Below the pieces are notes generated by a model. That model saw only the letters and a list, made by a program, of their open reading frames with translations, was not told the DNA's origin and did no database searches. A stretch of DNA of 64,000 nucleotides from JBBREP01 sp963716525 (GTDB lineage: Bacteria > Actinomycetota > Acidimicrobiia > IMCC26256 > PALSA-610), in the NCBI GenBank assembly GCA_963716525.1, contig OY970315.1, forward strand, positions 4,030,001-4,094,000, written 5' to 3'. A program made the translations under genes and the position numbers. Below, piece after piece: positions 26,952 through 35,867 of this stretch; the first letter of the stretch is position 1; every line of letters begins with the position of its first letter.

Positions 26952-27680
26952 ATGAGCCTGGCGACACGGGGCATCAAGCTCCTCAACGAGGTCGAACGGC
27001 GCCGGCGCACGCGCCGGCCGGTGGAGGACGCGTGGAAGAGCGCGCTCGCCGGCGAGGTGCGCCACTGGGAGCGCGCGGTCAAGACCTGGAAGCAGCTCAC
27101 CGACCGCTTCGATCCCGACCAACCGCTCTACGCGCCGCTCGCCGAGCTCGCCACCGCGATGGCGCCGGCCGGCTCGACGATCAAGGTGATCGACGTGGGC
27201 GCGGGGCCCATCACGTGCGTCGGCAAGAAGCTTTCCGGCTACACCGTCGAGAACCGCGCGGTCGACGTGCTCGGCGACGAGTACCGGGGCGTGCTCGAAC
27301 GGGCGGAGCTGGCACCGCCGGTGTGGACCGAGCAGTGCAACTCCGAGAAGCTGTCGGAGAAGTTCGGTGAGAACGTGTTCGACCTCGCCTACGCCCGCAA
27401 CACGCTCGACCACAGTTACGACCCGCTGCTCGCCATCCGCGAGATGGTGCGGATCGTGAAGCCCGGCGGCGCGGTGATGCTGGAGCACGCACCCGACGAG
27501 GCCGAGGAGGAGAAGTACCTCGGTCTGCACCAGTGGAACCTGCGCTGCGAGCAGGGGCGGTTCGTGGTGTGGCGGCGCGATACCCGCATCGACGTGGGCA
27601 ACGAGCTCGCCGCCATGGCGACGGTCGAGCTCGCCCGCGACGCGCCCCCCCTCCACCGGGTCATCCTCCGCAAGCACTGA
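26952..27680 (+). CDS. SAM-dependent methyltransferase
   Basis: 242 residues. The Rossmann motif I is IKVIDVGAGPITCVG, acidic loop NRAVDVLGDEY, and the post-motif region DLAYARNTLDHSYDPLLAI with IVKPGGAVMLEHAPDE. The target is unknown; the family resembles surface-polysaccharide-associated methyltransferases. Palindrome copy 4 begins 2 bp after its stop. Confidence 0.8.
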   Translation: MSLATRGIKLLNEVERRRRTRRPVEDAWKSALAGEVRHWERAVKTWKQLTDRFDPDQPLYAPLAELATAMAPAGSTIKVIDVGAGPITCVGKKLSGYTVENRAVDVLGDEYRGVLERAELAPPVWTEQCNSEKLSEKFGENVFDLAYARNTLDHSYDPLLAIREMVRIVKPGGAVMLEHAPDEAEEEKYLGLHQWNLRCEQGRFVVWRRDTRIDVGNELAAMATVELARDAPPLHRVILRKH

Positions 27681-27682
27681 CC

Positions 27683-27724
27683 ATGCGTCGTTTGGGTACC
27701 AAATAGCGGTCCCAAACGACGCAT
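27683..27724 (-). repeat. 42-nt palindrome, copy 4 (form B)
   Basis: An identical copy between two convergent genes, 2 bp after the methyltransferase stop and 32 bp from the stop of the AbiEi-like gene. Confidence 0.97.
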
Positions 27725-27756
27725 GCGCGGGGGTGGCTAGGCCGCGCTATGTCCTG

Positions 27757-28707
27757 CTAGGCCGCTTCGCGGCGCAAGGTCGCGAGGAGCGCGAGCAGCT
27801 CGGGGCATCCGCGGGCGATCTCCTCGTCGCCCACGGCGGAGATGTCGATGCCGTGGAGCGTCCGTATGCGCAGGGCGCGCGCGATGTCGTACTGATGCTG
27901 GCGGACACCGCCGTGGGTCGAGAACGGGTTCACCTCGACGGCACGGTGAAACTCGGACAGGTAGAAGTCGAGGCGCACCGTCCAGGTGGGACTCAGGCTG
28001 AGCTCGTACTGCGGCACGATCTCGTAGCCGGCCGCGAGGAGTGCGCGACCGACGAGGATCTCGGGCGGACTCTCCGTCTGGCTCAGCGCGGGCTGGAACT
28101 GGTCGAGCGCGCGCCGCGCGGCCCGGGCACCGATCCGGAACTCTGGCGCGAGGCGCTCGTAGGTGCGCTCGAGCTGCTCGAGATCGGTGAGACCGCGCCG
28201 GACCGCGTCCTGCATCGCCAACACGAGCACTTCGAGCTCGATGTGGCCGAGGGCGACGGAGGTGCCCAGGTCGATGAGCGTCCGCGCGACCCGAGTGCGC
28301 GGGATGCCGTCGATCTCGACGACGTCGCGCTCCGACAGATGGAACGATTCGTGCACGCACAGCTCGAAGCCGGCGACATCGCTGCCGCGGGCGCGCCGCC
28401 ATCGCGGACTGGCGACCTCCACTACGGACGCTCGCCCCGGCAGCCGCCACAGCCACGCCGACGAGCGATGCGACACACTCGACAGCCGCCGACCGGCGCT
28501 CGCGGCGAACAAGGCACCGGGAAGCTCGATCGGCGCCCCACCAACGGCATAGACGCCCTGCCTGAGCACCCGTAAGCGGTGCTGGTCGACGAGCCTCTTG
28601 ATGCTGTTCGGCGACAGCGCCAGCTCGTGCAGCAGCTGGTCCCGGGTGACGACGCCGTGCTGGCACGCAGCCATGGCAGACAACGCTCGCTCTCGTGCAA
28701 CATTCAT
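27757..28707 (-). CDS. AbiEi-antitoxin-like N-domain fused to an endonuclease-like (DUF559/Vsr-type) C-domain
   Basis: 316 residues from ATG 28707. The N-terminal winged-helix part (GVVTRDQLLHELALSPNSIK, LRQGVYAVGG) matches the type IV antitoxin AbiEi N-domain. The C-terminal part (TVRLDFYLSEFHRAVEVNP and HQYDIARALRIRTLHGID) resembles the PD-(D/E)XK-type domain often attached to it in actinobacteria. No AbiEii nucleotidyltransferase toxin lies beside it. Palindrome copies 4 and 5 lie 32 bp after its stop and 39 bp before its start, and the ATG of copy 5 is in frame with it. Confidence 0.75.
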   Translation of the reverse strand: MNVARERALSAMAACQHGVVTRDQLLHELALSPNSIKRLVDQHRLRVLRQGVYAVGGAPIELPGALFAASAGRRLSSVSHRSSAWLWRLPGRASVVEVASPRWRRARGSDVAGFELCVHESFHLSERDVVEIDGIPRTRVARTLIDLGTSVALGHIELEVLVLAMQDAVRRGLTDLEQLERTYERLAPEFRIGARAARRALDQFQPALSQTESPPEILVGRALLAAGYEIVPQYELSLSPTWTVRLDFYLSEFHRAVEVNPFSTHGGVRQHQYDIARALRIRTLHGIDISAVGDEEIARGCPELLALLATLRREAA

Positions 28708-28746
28708 GCTCGCAAGCACACCAGAACCCTCGGACAGCCCCCGACC

Positions 28747-28788
28747 ATGCGTCGTTTGGGTACCAAATAGCGGTCCCAAACGACGCAT
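28747..28788 (-). repeat. 42-nt palindrome, copy 5 (form B)
   Basis: An identical copy, followed at 28789-28832 by four loose GCGCGGGTTAG repeats that run to the stop of the next sulfotransferase. It lies between tandem minus-strand genes. Confidence 0.97.
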
Positions 28789-28828
28789 GCGCGGGTTAGG
28801 CGCGGGTTAGGCGCGGGGTATGCGCGGG

Positions 28829-29803
28829 TTAGCGGTCGAGGCGGGCGGCGAGGTTGCGGAGCCGCTTCGCGGTGTACCTACGGGCGCCGGCGACCCGGTC
28901 GCGCCGTACCCGGCCCGAGCCGACCCAGCGGTGATCGGGCTCGTAGCCGAGCTCGATCAGCCGGTCGCCGGCCGCGGCGTCGAAGTCGTGACGCTCGGCG
29001 AACTGCCATTCGTCGCGCCAGCCGCCCACCGCACCCTTGCGGAAGAAGCCGTCCGGCTCCACCCGGCTGCGCTCGTCGCCGGCGAACTCGCCGCCCGTGA
29101 TGATCGACGACGCCACCGCGCCCGCCTCGGCCATCGCCGCGAAGGCGAAGCGCTCGACGGTGGCCGCGCACTCCTCGAGCGGCACGTCGAGCCCACACGC
29201 CGCGAACGCGCCCTGGAGCACCGGTGCGCCGTCGCGGTGCAGGTCCTCGTAGCGAACCTCGACGTAGCCACCGGGCGCGTCGAGCGCCGAGCGCGCCGCT
29301 TCGAGCCGGGACCGCCACATGCGCGCCGCCTGCGTGACCTCGCCGGGCGCGAACCCCGCACCGAACGTTCGCGACGCGGCCATGAGCGACGCCGCCACGT
29401 CGCGGCCGTCGCGAATCATGTGGATGAAGCTCGCGTCGGGCCAGAACCTGCGCACCACCTCGGTGGCGAGACTGTGCCCGGGGCTCTTCTCGACCACCAC
29501 CGTCGCTCCGGGCTTGTGCCCGCGCACGGTGTCGATCATCGTCTCCACGAAGTTGCGGCCGAGGTGACGGAACTGCTCGGCGTCGAGCACTGTGGGGAGT
29601 CCCTTGCGCCGGCGGTCGTCGCTCGTGTCCTGCAGCAGCTCCACTTGATGGTCCCACGCCTCGGCGAGCGGTTGGAGATACACGCGGAACAGGTCGGTCT
29701 CCTGGGGCGTCGCAACCTCCGGATGCGCGCCGAGCATCGTCTGCAGCCAGGTGGTGCCCGAACGGGGCGAACCGATGATGAGCACGAGGCGCGCGTCCGG
29801 CAT
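28829..29803 (-). CDS. Sulfotransferase family protein
   Basis: 324 residues from ATG 29803 (MPDARLVLIIGSPRSGTTWL). The 5'-PSB loop is GSPRSGTTWLQTMLG; the 3'-phosphate region is FIHMIRDGRDVAASLM; VEKSPGHSLATEVV is typical. It transfers sulfate from PAPS to an unknown acceptor. The frame is open far upstream over the divergent DUF1214 gene, but the internal ATG is the natural start. It is divergent from the next gene with 64 bp between. Confidence 0.88.
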   Translation of the reverse strand: MPDARLVLIIGSPRSGTTWLQTMLGAHPEVATPQETDLFRVYLQPLAEAWDHQVELLQDTSDDRRRKGLPTVLDAEQFRHLGRNFVETMIDTVRGHKPGATVVVEKSPGHSLATEVVRRFWPDASFIHMIRDGRDVAASLMAASRTFGAGFAPGEVTQAARMWRSRLEAARSALDAPGGYVEVRYEDLHRDGAPVLQGAFAACGLDVPLEECAATVERFAFAAMAEAGAVASSIITGGEFAGDERSRVEPDGFFRKGAVGGWRDEWQFAERHDFDAAAGDRLIELGYEPDHRWVGSGRVRRDRVAGARRYTAKRLRNLAARLDR

Positions 29804-29867
29804 CGCGCCGATGATAAACACGCCCGGGTGCGCACGGGCCGGACCGCGTGGGAACATCGCGCCACCG

Positions 29868-31115
29868 ATGAGTGATCGCTTCGTCAGCCCGGCGTGGATG
29901 CCGTCGTCGCTTCGTGAGGCGGCGCGCGCCGGCGACGCCACCGCCGCCGACCTCGAGTCGGGTACGGCATGGGCGCACCTCCTCGGCAAGCTCGAAGCGG
30001 TGTCGGCGACGGTGCGGTCCGACGATGTGCCGCGCAACCCGGCCGATCTCGCGGCCGGGTTCAAGCACCTGCTCGTCCTGCTCTGGACCGGCATCGACGA
30101 GGCGCTGCGACGGGATTCGGGCGCGGTGCTCGCGATCCGGCCGTCGAACACCGATGCGGTGTTCAAGTGGGGCATGGACTGCCCCGACTGCATCTACATG
30201 GGCGCGGGCCTGCGGGGCGGCGCGTCATACCGTGTGTGGGGCAATCGCGGCACGGCGCGGTACGTGGGGCTGCAGACAATGGCGGGAATGGCGAGCACCG
30301 CCAACGTGCTGCTCGACGGGCACGAGATCGAGATTGACGGCGACGGCAATTTCGAGATCGTGCTCTCCCCCGACGAACGGCCCGGGAATTGGATGAAGGT
30401 CGCCGACGACGCGACCGCCCTCGTGATCCGGCACTTCTTCTACGACTGGGACACCGAGGTGGCATCGTCGCTGTCGATCGAACAGATCGCGGGCGCGCCG
30501 TCGCCGGGAACGGCCCGCGGCGGCGACGCCGACGACCCGCGCGCCGCGATGGCTCGCCAGCTCGTGGCGATCGGTGACTTCGTGGAGGCGAACCTTGATT
30601 TCTTCTTGCAGTTCGCGCGACCCGAACGACCGAACACGTTCAACCCGCCGTTCGACGGCACCGCGATGGGCGCCGCGGCCGAGAACCGACCGGTGATGGG
30701 ATCGTGGCAGCTCGACAGCGGCGAGGCGCTCGTGGTGGAGGTCGAGCCGCCCGAGGGTCTCTACTGGAGCTATTCGATCGGAAACCCTTGGTGGGAGACG
30801 ATCGACTACGCGCGCCACCAGTCGAGCCTCAACGGCCATCAGGCGGTCGTCGACGACGACGGCATCGTGCGCGTCGTGATCGCGCACCACGATCCCGGCG
30901 TCGCGAACTGGCTCGACACCGCCGGCCACAGCGGGGGTCCGGTGATCCTGCGCTGCGTGCGCACCGAGACGGCACCGGTGCCGACCGCACGCGTCGTGCC
31001 GTTCGGGCATGTGGCCGACGCGCTGCCCGCCACGACGCGACGGCTCTCGCGCCACGAGCGGGCCGCAGTGCTCGATGCTCGCCGGCGCGCGGTGAGCCGG
31101 CGCTTCGTGCGATGA
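29868..31115 (+). CDS. DUF1214 domain protein
   Basis: 415 residues from ATG 29868 (MSDRFVSPAWMP). The C-terminal DUF1214 part shows LDSGEALVVEVEPPEGLYWS, then FQL-type beta segments near YWSYSIGNPWWETIDYARHQ and HDPGVANWLDTAGHSGG. DUF1214 proteins are common in actinobacteria and proteobacteria and have no firm biochemical role. Its stop overlaps the ATG of the next sulfotransferase (ATGA), so the two are cotranscribed. Confidence 0.8.
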   Translation: MSDRFVSPAWMPSSLREAARAGDATAADLESGTAWAHLLGKLEAVSATVRSDDVPRNPADLAAGFKHLLVLLWTGIDEALRRDSGAVLAIRPSNTDAVFKWGMDCPDCIYMGAGLRGGASYRVWGNRGTARYVGLQTMAGMASTANVLLDGHEIEIDGDGNFEIVLSPDERPGNWMKVADDATALVIRHFFYDWDTEVASSLSIEQIAGAPSPGTARGGDADDPRAAMARQLVAIGDFVEANLDFFLQFARPERPNTFNPPFDGTAMGAAAENRPVMGSWQLDSGEALVVEVEPPEGLYWSYSIGNPWWETIDYARHQSSLNGHQAVVDDDGIVRVVIAHHDPGVANWLDTAGHSGGPVILRCVRTETAPVPTARVVPFGHVADALPATTRRLSRHERAAVLDARRRAVSRRFVR

Positions 31116-32257
31116 CGCTCGCCGCCGACGCGCTCGAGGACGCGGCGCGCGCCGAGGCCGGGCTCGACGACTTCGGCGACGGCCACCATCGCGAGGGCCT
31201 GGAGCGCCTCGTGCACACGTTGAACCGCGAGGCCGATCTCACCGAGGCCGGCGAGATGATGCAGCACATCCGGCTGGTGTCGCACCTCGTGGCGCGCCTC
31301 GGCATCGAGGACACCTACCGCGCGCATCCCGAGATCGACGAGCAGCAGATCGATGGGCCGGTGTTCGTGATCGGGCTGCCGCGCACCGGCACCACGGCGC
31401 TGAGCCAGCTCGTGGCGGCCGATCCGCAGTTCCGGTCGCTGCGGCTGTGGGAGTCGGGCGCGCCGGTGCCGCCCCCGGAGACCGCCACCGAGCACACCGA
31501 CCCGCGCATCGCGGCCACCGAAGCGGGCCTGGCGATGATGAACGAGATGTTCCCGCTCATGCAGACGATGTACCACTCGGAGGCCACCACGGCCACGGAG
31601 TGCCAGGACCTCATGGGCATGAGCTTCCGCACCGTGCACTTCGACGGTTCGGCGCACGTGCCGTCGTACATGGAATGGGTCGTCGACTGCGACATGCGCG
31701 GCACGTACGCGTATCACCGCCGCGCGCTCCGGTTGTTGCAGTGGCACTGCCCGCCGCGCCTCTGGCACCTGAAGACGCCGGTGCACATGTTCGCCCTCGA
31801 CGCGCTCCTCGATGCCTATCCCGACGCCCGGTTTCTGTGGAGTCATCGCGATCCCGCGAAGGTGCTCGGCTCGGTGTGCAGCCTCGTGCACTACACGCGC
31901 AGCTGGAGCAGCGACCGCGACGACGCCGCGACACTCGGCGAGGAGATGACGCAGCGGTGGTGGGTTGCGGTGCGGCGCGCGATGGATTTCCGCGCGCGTG
32001 TCGGCGACGAACGTTTCGCCGACGTCGCGTTCGGCGAGCTCCAGACCGATCCGGTCGGCGCGCTCGAGCGCGCGTACGCGCGCGTCGGTATCGAGATGTC
32101 GAGCGCGTCGCGACAAGCGGTGTCGCAGTGGGCGGGTCGCCACGAGCCCGGCTCGCACGGCTCGCACGTATATGCACTCGAAGACTTCGGCATCGACGCG
32201 GCCATTGTGCGGGAGCGATTCGCGCCGTACATCGAGGCGTTCGACGCCACCGCGTAG
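31112..32257 (+). CDS. Sulfotransferase family protein
   Basis: 381 residues. The phosphosulfate loop is VFVIGLPRTGTTALSQLV; the downstream part is ARFLWSHRDPAKVLGSVC and PPRLWHLKTPVHMFALDAL. It has a long helical N-terminal region (residues 1-80) typical of the actinobacterial group found with DUF1214 proteins. The acceptor is unknown. Confidence 0.87.
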   Translation: MTLAADALEDAARAEAGLDDFGDGHHREGLERLVHTLNREADLTEAGEMMQHIRLVSHLVARLGIEDTYRAHPEIDEQQIDGPVFVIGLPRTGTTALSQLVAADPQFRSLRLWESGAPVPPPETATEHTDPRIAATEAGLAMMNEMFPLMQTMYHSEATTATECQDLMGMSFRTVHFDGSAHVPSYMEWVVDCDMRGTYAYHRRALRLLQWHCPPRLWHLKTPVHMFALDALLDAYPDARFLWSHRDPAKVLGSVCSLVHYTRSWSSDRDDAATLGEEMTQRWWVAVRRAMDFRARVGDERFADVAFGELQTDPVGALERAYARVGIEMSSASRQAVSQWAGRHEPGSHGSHVYALEDFGIDAAIVRERFAPYIEAFDATA

Positions 32258-32275
32258 CGCCCTGTCGAGGGCGCT
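32256..32275 (+). terminator. Hairpin at the stop of the DUF1214-sulfotransferase operon
   Basis: AGCGCCCT and AGGGCGCT form a perfect 8-bp stem with a GTCG tetraloop, starting within the stop codon. No T tract follows. It is a plausible transcription-end hairpin. Confidence 0.4.
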
Positions 32276-32315
32276 GGAGTGGTGTGACGCGCGGCCGTAG
32301 GCTCGCGACACCTCG

Positions 32316-32339
32316 GGCGTGATGGTCGACCATCACGCC
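32316..32339. promoter_or_regulatory. 24-bp perfect palindrome, candidate operator
   Basis: GGCGTGATGG TCGA CCATCACGCC is fully symmetric. It lies 68 bp upstream of the CDO-like gene start. The size and symmetry suit a dimeric repressor site, although a hairpin role is also possible. Confidence 0.5.
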
Positions 32340-32406
32340 TACCACGAGGGCTCGTCGGGCAGGCCGAGCCGTGTCGACAGGAGCGCGAAGAAAGGGAGAC
32401 AGTGCC

Positions 32407-33012
32407 GTGAGCGAGAATCGGAATCCAGCTGCGCTGCATGGCGGCGCCGAAGACATCGTCGAGACGATCCGCGCCGCGGGCGACGATCCTGGCGCCGTCG
32501 CCACCGTGCTCGCCGGCCTCGTGCGCGAACCGGAACGCGTCGAACAGGCTCTCGGTGAAGAGGACCGCTGCGGCATCACTGTCTTGTTTTCTTCGCCGGC
32601 TCTCACCGTGCAGCGCATCGTCTGGCCCGCCGGCATCAAGGTGCCGCCGCACGATCACCGCATGTGGGCGGTCGTCGGCGTGTACCGCGGCCGCGAGGAC
32701 AACCGACTCTTCCGGCGCGACGATCCAGCGCTGTCGGAGGCAGGCGCGCGACGGATCGAAACCGGTGAGGTGTTCACCCTCGGTTCCGACGCGATCCACG
32801 CGGTTGCGAACACCATGTCGGTGCCCTGCGTCGCGCTCCACGTGTACGGAGGCGACCTCGACGGCACGGCCCGGTCGACGTGGACCCCCGAGGAACACCG
32901 CTTCGAGCCGCAAGCCATGTGGCGCGCGATCGGCACGTTCCGAGCCCGCGAGGACGAGCTCGGCCGCCCCCTGACGCTGGAGGAGACCACCGCGCTCATC
33001 GCCAGTCGGTGA
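32407..33012 (+). CDS. Cysteine-dioxygenase-like cupin
   Basis: 201 residues from GTG 32407, with an AGGGAG ribosome site. It is a cupin with metal-ligand pattern PPHDHRMWAVVGVYRGRED and later DAIHAVANT, matching the CDO-type I / double-stranded beta-helix dioxygenase family. It may oxidise a thiol such as cysteine, but the residues do not fix the substrate. A 24-bp palindrome lies in its upstream region. Confidence 0.75.
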   Translation: MSENRNPAALHGGAEDIVETIRAAGDDPGAVATVLAGLVREPERVEQALGEEDRCGITVLFSSPALTVQRIVWPAGIKVPPHDHRMWAVVGVYRGREDNRLFRRDDPALSEAGARRIETGEVFTLGSDAIHAVANTMSVPCVALHVYGGDLDGTARSTWTPEEHRFEPQAMWRAIGTFRAREDELGRPLTLEETTALIASR

Positions 33013-33044
33013 GTGCGGGCGATCCGCGGTCGACTCGCGGTGGA

Positions 33045-33962
33045 TCAACCGTACGCGGAGCGCCAGTCCCGTTCGCTGCGCTCGGCCACATAGTCGGCGA
33101 AGGAGTCGTCGCGCACGATCTCGCCCCGTGCCACGTGCTCGGCCAGCGCATCCGCGCCGAGCGTGTAACGCTCGCGGTAGTAGCGCCGCACCCCCTCCTC
33201 GCCGCCCTCCTGGTAGACGCGCCACCACTCCTTTTTGAACCACGACGACCACGACGGAAGCTCGAGTGATCGGGGATCGGCAGGCACACCACGGCGGCGC
33301 CGCAACCGGCGCGCGATCGGTCCCCGCTCGTCCTGGACCCACGAGGCGAGCCGGCTGACCTTCTGCACGAAGTAGTCCTCGTCCTTGACCATGTAGTGGT
33401 GCACCGCCGCCACCTCGTGGCGGTATCGGTCCGTCCAAAGCTCACGGTTGAGATGCTCGTCGGTGATCTTGCGCAACCACGCGCCGCGATAGAAGGTCTT
33501 GCCCGCGCTGTAGCTCGTGTGCAGCGGGCTGTCGTTCGACGCCGTGCGATGGTGCCGGCGCGACATCACGGGCCCGTCGGGCGCGTCGAGCGCGGTCGGC
33601 AGGAACAGCTTTGCGTCGAAGTTGACCGCGACGACCTCGGGCGGCACGTCGGCGAGCAGGTCGGCCATGTGCAGGCCGGACGCGAACCAGAACTCGTCGG
33701 TATCGGAGACGCCGACCCAATCCACGGTGTGGCGCGCACGCAGCTGGTCGAGCAGCCGCATCCGCGCGGCCTGGCGCGCGTGGAAATCGTCGAAGACGAC
33801 AGTGCTCGTGGCGTTGCCGAAGCGGGCGATGACGTCCTGGGTGTCATCGGTGCTGCCGTTGTCGGCGACGGCAACGTGGTCGATTCCGTACTCGAGATGG
33901 TGCGCCAGGTTCCAGGTGAGCATCTCGGATTCGTTCTTGCTCGTGAGGAGCAGGACGATCAT
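33045..33962 (-). CDS. Family 2 glycosyltransferase-like protein
   Basis: 305 residues from ATG 33962. N-terminal MIVLLLTSKNESEML, HVAVADNGSTDDTQDVI and VGVSDTDEFWF (acidic metal motif) place it in the GT2/GT92-like 'glycosyl transferase family 2' group that often acts in surface polysaccharide synthesis. The C-terminus carries a YRHEVAAVHHYMVKDEDYF region. It is divergent from the next methyltransferase with 46 bp between. Confidence 0.82.
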   Translation of the reverse strand: MIVLLLTSKNESEMLTWNLAHHLEYGIDHVAVADNGSTDDTQDVIARFGNATSTVVFDDFHARQAARMRLLDQLRARHTVDWVGVSDTDEFWFASGLHMADLLADVPPEVVAVNFDAKLFLPTALDAPDGPVMSRRHHRTASNDSPLHTSYSAGKTFYRGAWLRKITDEHLNRELWTDRYRHEVAAVHHYMVKDEDYFVQKVSRLASWVQDERGPIARRLRRRRGVPADPRSLELPSWSSWFKKEWWRVYQEGGEEGVRRYYRERYTLGADALAEHVARGEIVRDDSFADYVAERSERDWRSAYG

Positions 33963-34008
33963 CGGCCGAACGATATCAGCGGTCCGAGCGGCGATACGGT
34001 GGCGCGCG

Positions 34009-34803
34009 ATGGCGGTACACGCGGTTGCGGCGGCCGGGTTCGACAAGGAAGCCGCGGTCTACCAGCGGTCGCGCCCGTCGTACCCGCCCGACGCGGTGCA
34101 GTGGATCATCGACGGTCTCGGCCTCGCGCCCGGTGCGCGCTGCGTAGATCTCGCGGCGGGCACCGGCATCCTCACCGCGCTGCTGCAACCCACGGGATGC
34201 TCGCTCGTCGCGCTCGAACCGGTAGCGGGCATGCGCGCGCAACTGCGCGCCGTGCTGCCCGGCGTGCCGTGCGCGAGCGCCGTCGCGGAGGCGCTGCCGA
34301 TCGCGCCGTCGTCGCTCGACGGCGTGACGATCGCGCAGGCATTCCACTGGTTCGACGCCGAGCGGGCCCTCGCCGAGTTGCGGCGCGTCCTGCGCGTCGG
34401 CGGGCACGTCGCGTTGGTGTGGAATGCCCGCGACCGGTCGCACGAGTGGGTGAACGCCGTGTGGGGTGTGATGGACCGTGTGGAGAAGCATGCGCCGTGG
34501 CGCAACCATGACCACGTCGCCACGTCGGATTCGCAACAGCGCCGTGAGGATTCGCTCACCGGCGCGCCTGGCTTCGGGGCGGTGCACACCGCGGAGTTCC
34601 ATCACGAACAGCCGATGACTCCTGAGCTCGTCGTCGAGCGCATCAAGGGTGTGAGCCACGTGGCCGTGCTCGATGCAGCCGACCAGGAGGCGGTGCTCGA
34701 CGAGGTGCGCGCGATCCTCGCCACGCACCCCGACACGGCCGGGCGCACCGCGCTCTCGCTCCCCTACCGCGTCGACTGCTACACGCTCGAGCGCATCGCC
34801 TGA
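34009..34803 (+). CDS. Class I SAM-dependent methyltransferase
   Basis: 264 residues from ATG 34009. FDKEAAVYQRSRPSYP at the N-terminus, SAM motif CVDLAAGTGILTALL, VAEALPIAPSSLDGVTIAQ and HWFDAERALAELRRVL are typical of the Methyltransf_11 group (UbiE/trans-aconitate-like). The substrate is unknown. Confidence 0.87.
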   Translation: MAVHAVAAAGFDKEAAVYQRSRPSYPPDAVQWIIDGLGLAPGARCVDLAAGTGILTALLQPTGCSLVALEPVAGMRAQLRAVLPGVPCASAVAEALPIAPSSLDGVTIAQAFHWFDAERALAELRRVLRVGGHVALVWNARDRSHEWVNAVWGVMDRVEKHAPWRNHDHVATSDSQQRREDSLTGAPGFGAVHTAEFHHEQPMTPELVVERIKGVSHVAVLDAADQEAVLDEVRAILATHPDTAGRTALSLPYRVDCYTLERIA

Positions 34804-34895
34804 CGGCGCGGCCGCGCTGTCAGCCGGTCACGAGTCGTGGCGACTGCCACAGCGCAGTGCGCAATACGTGACTCGTACCTGGGTATGACGGTACC

Positions 34896-35777
34896 GTGCA
34901 GTTCATGGCCGCGCTCCACTCGCCGGTAGCTGCCCTTGCCCCTCAGCTGCCCCACGGTCGCTTCGTGACGCTCCCCGACCGCGGCCGCACGTTCGTGCGC
35001 GAGGTCGACGGCCCGCCCGGCGCACCCACCGTCGTGTTGCTCCACGGGTGGATGGCGAGCGGCGCGCTCAACTGGTACCAGGTGTTCGACACGCTCGGCG
35101 AGCACTACCACGTGCTCGCGCCCGACCACCGCGGTCATGCGCGCGGGCTGCGCACGCGCCGCCGTTTCCGTCTCACCGACTGCGCCGACGATGTCGCGGT
35201 GCTCTGCCGCGAGCTCGGCGTGGACGAGGCGATCGCGGTCGGCTACTCGATGGGCGGCCCGATCGCGCAACTGCTCTGGCACCGCCACCGCGAGCTGTGC
35301 TCGGGCCTCGTGCTCGGTGCGACAGCCGCAGGCTTCATTCCCGGCGTGCGTGAACGCGTGGTGTTCACGTCGATGATGGCGGCCGCGGTCGGCACCACCC
35401 GGCTCGGCGAGCTCGCCACGCACATGCCACTCCTGCCGCCGGGCGTCCGGCCGATCCTCGCCCGTTCCACCGGTCCGGGCACGCTGCCGAACTGGGCCGC
35501 GCGCGAGTTCCGCCGCCACGACTGGCGGATGCTGATGGAGGCGGGTCACTCGCTTGGCACGTATCACGCGTCGTGGATCGGCGACGTCGACGTGCCCACC
35601 TCGGTGGTCCTCACCACGGGCGACACCGCGGTGGCGCCCCGGCTACAACGCATGATGGCCGATTCGATTCGCGGGTGCACGGTGCACGAGCTCGACGACG
35701 GCCACATCGCCTGCGCGCGCGGCAGCTTCGCGGCCCCGCTCCTCGCGGCGATCGACGACGTCGCTCACCGCCGCTGA
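34896..35777 (+). CDS. Alpha/beta hydrolase
   Basis: 293 residues from GTG 34896; ATG 34905 is an alternative. Oxyanion region VVLLHGWMASG, nucleophile elbow VGYSMGGPIAQ (Ser), acid in VLTTGDTAVAP and His in LDDGHIACAR complete a catalytic triad. Esterase, lipase or C-C hydrolase activity is possible and no partner gene indicates which. Confidence 0.87.
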   Translation: MQFMAALHSPVAALAPQLPHGRFVTLPDRGRTFVREVDGPPGAPTVVLLHGWMASGALNWYQVFDTLGEHYHVLAPDHRGHARGLRTRRRFRLTDCADDVAVLCRELGVDEAIAVGYSMGGPIAQLLWHRHRELCSGLVLGATAAGFIPGVRERVVFTSMMAAAVGTTRLGELATHMPLLPPGVRPILARSTGPGTLPNWAAREFRRHDWRMLMEAGHSLGTYHASWIGDVDVPTSVVLTTGDTAVAPRLQRMMADSIRGCTVHELDDGHIACARGSFAAPLLAAIDDVAHRR

Positions 35778-35815
35778 ACCGCGCCCCCACCGCCGCTGAA
35801 CCCCCACCTTCCATC

Positions 35816-35857
35816 ATGCGTCGTTTGGGACCGCTATTTGGTACCCAAACGACGCAT
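35816..35857 (+). repeat. 42-nt palindrome, copy 6 (form A)
   Basis: An identical copy between the convergent stops of the hydrolase (35777) and ispG (35868). Confidence 0.97.
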
Positions 35858-35867
35858 GGTCGAGGGT

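Noticed and set aside
27683..28788. Palindromes 4 and 5 as integron attC sites around a gene cassette
   Set aside because: No integrase, and the arms lack the RYYYAAC/GTTRRRY core sites; they begin near them (GTTTGGG, CCCAAAC) but do not match.
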